Shown in pieces: positions 52,226-52,297 of a DNA stretch of 52,297 nucleotides (within the stretch, counting starts at the first letter, position 1; the number at the start of each line of letters is the position of its first letter). The position numbers and the translations under genes were made by a program. This stretch comes from Candidatus Andersenbacteria bacterium RIFCSPHIGHO2_02_FULL_46_16. GTDB lineage: Bacteria; Patescibacteriota; Andersenbacteria; UBA10190. The notes below the pieces were generated by a model. The model was not told where the DNA came from. It did no database searches and saw only the letters and a program-made list of their open reading frames with translations. The stretch covers positions 713 through 53,009 of the forward strand of contig MHHQ01000011.1 in NCBI GenBank assembly GCA_001817065.1. Direction: 5' to 3'.

Positions 52226-52297
52226 TTAGGCGCCATCCAAAAATAACTTGGCCAGATCTCGTTCAATATGCGTCGAGATACGGCTTTTCCAATTGAG
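52226..52297 (-). CDS. Partial gene 3' end, homologous to the repeat at 2889
   Basis: The last 23 codons of a minus-strand gene enter the window and end in TAA: NWKSRIST, IERDLAKLFLDGA. The same C-terminus (KSRISAQIERDLAKLF, then G-A-stop) is found at 2889-2953. Substitutions and matching stop positions support this frame. The full gene lies outside the window and its family is unknown; a mobile-element protein is likely because it is repeated. Confidence 0.5.
   Translation of the reverse strand, partial: LNWKSRISTHIERDLAKLFLDGA

Overview
The window looks like a chromosome segment of an uncultivated small-genome bacterium, most likely Candidatus Patescibacteria (CPR; Parcubacteria-like). The indications are: housekeeping genes that mostly start without a Shine-Dalgarno (SD) motif, a very short TsaB, a MurE-type ligase without its N-terminal domain, an RNHCP zinc-ribbon protein, a dense cluster of multi-membrane-span (GT-C) glycosyltransferases, and the standard genetic code (TGA is used as stop). 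The lineage is inferred from gene content; no 16S rRNA gene or tRNA gene was seen.

Layout. 1-1.73 kb: a truncated DUF4143-type ATPase and a decayed DDE-transposase insertion sequence flanked by copies of a 15-17 bp repeat. 1.78-5.9 kb: ychF, a repeat element, a cupin protein, an acidic orphan protein, the rpsF-ssb-rpsR cluster, an RNHCP protein and a 143-bp MITE-like element with a 10-bp flanking duplication. 5.9-17.5 kb (minus strand): ftsK - RodZ-like - recA, and rpoB-rpoC. 17.5-22.5 kb: a possible small gene divergent from rpoB, murE-tsaB, a membrane orphan, a FemAB-type ligase and ruvA. 22.6-28.5 kb: uvrB, followed by a 3.5-kb group of secreted or membrane orphans that ends in a second, degenerate copy of the uvrB 3' end. 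28.5-47.9 kb: a surface-glycan locus. 48.2-52.3 kb: truB, rpsT, two secreted orphans and the edge of a repeated coding fragment.

How the genes work together. The glycan locus pairs GDP-mannose dehydratase plus a reductase and UDP-GlcNAc 2-epimerase (nucleotide-sugar supply) with three polyprenyl-phosphate-sugar synthase-like GT2 enzymes and eight multi-span GT-C-like proteins. That is the arrangement expected for building glycans on the outer face of the membrane from lipid-linked sugars. The minus-strand core genes cover cell division and DNA handling (FtsK, RodZ-like, RecA), transcription (RpoB/RpoC), peptidoglycan precursor and bridge synthesis (MurE, FemAB) and DNA repair (RuvA, UvrB).

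Most unusual content. (1) A membrane-anchored protein at 25.8-26.5 kb made of twelve Trp-Pro-Pro-[Asn/Asp/Glu]-His repeats with a 12-residue base period and exactly one His per unit. It is divergent from a large extracytoplasmic orphan and lies in a segment bracketed by the two uvrB 3' ends, as if an island had inserted at the end of uvrB. (2) In-frame insertions of short palindromic or tandem repeats inside conserved genes (murE three times, uvrB, truB), resembling in behaviour the palindromic elements known from Rickettsia. (3) Several small dispersed elements: the MITE, a 40-bp hairpin repeat, AT-rich word-like intergenic repeats and a repeated coding 3' end. (4) Three orphan genes that carry clear SD motifs and intrinsic terminators, unlike their neighbours.
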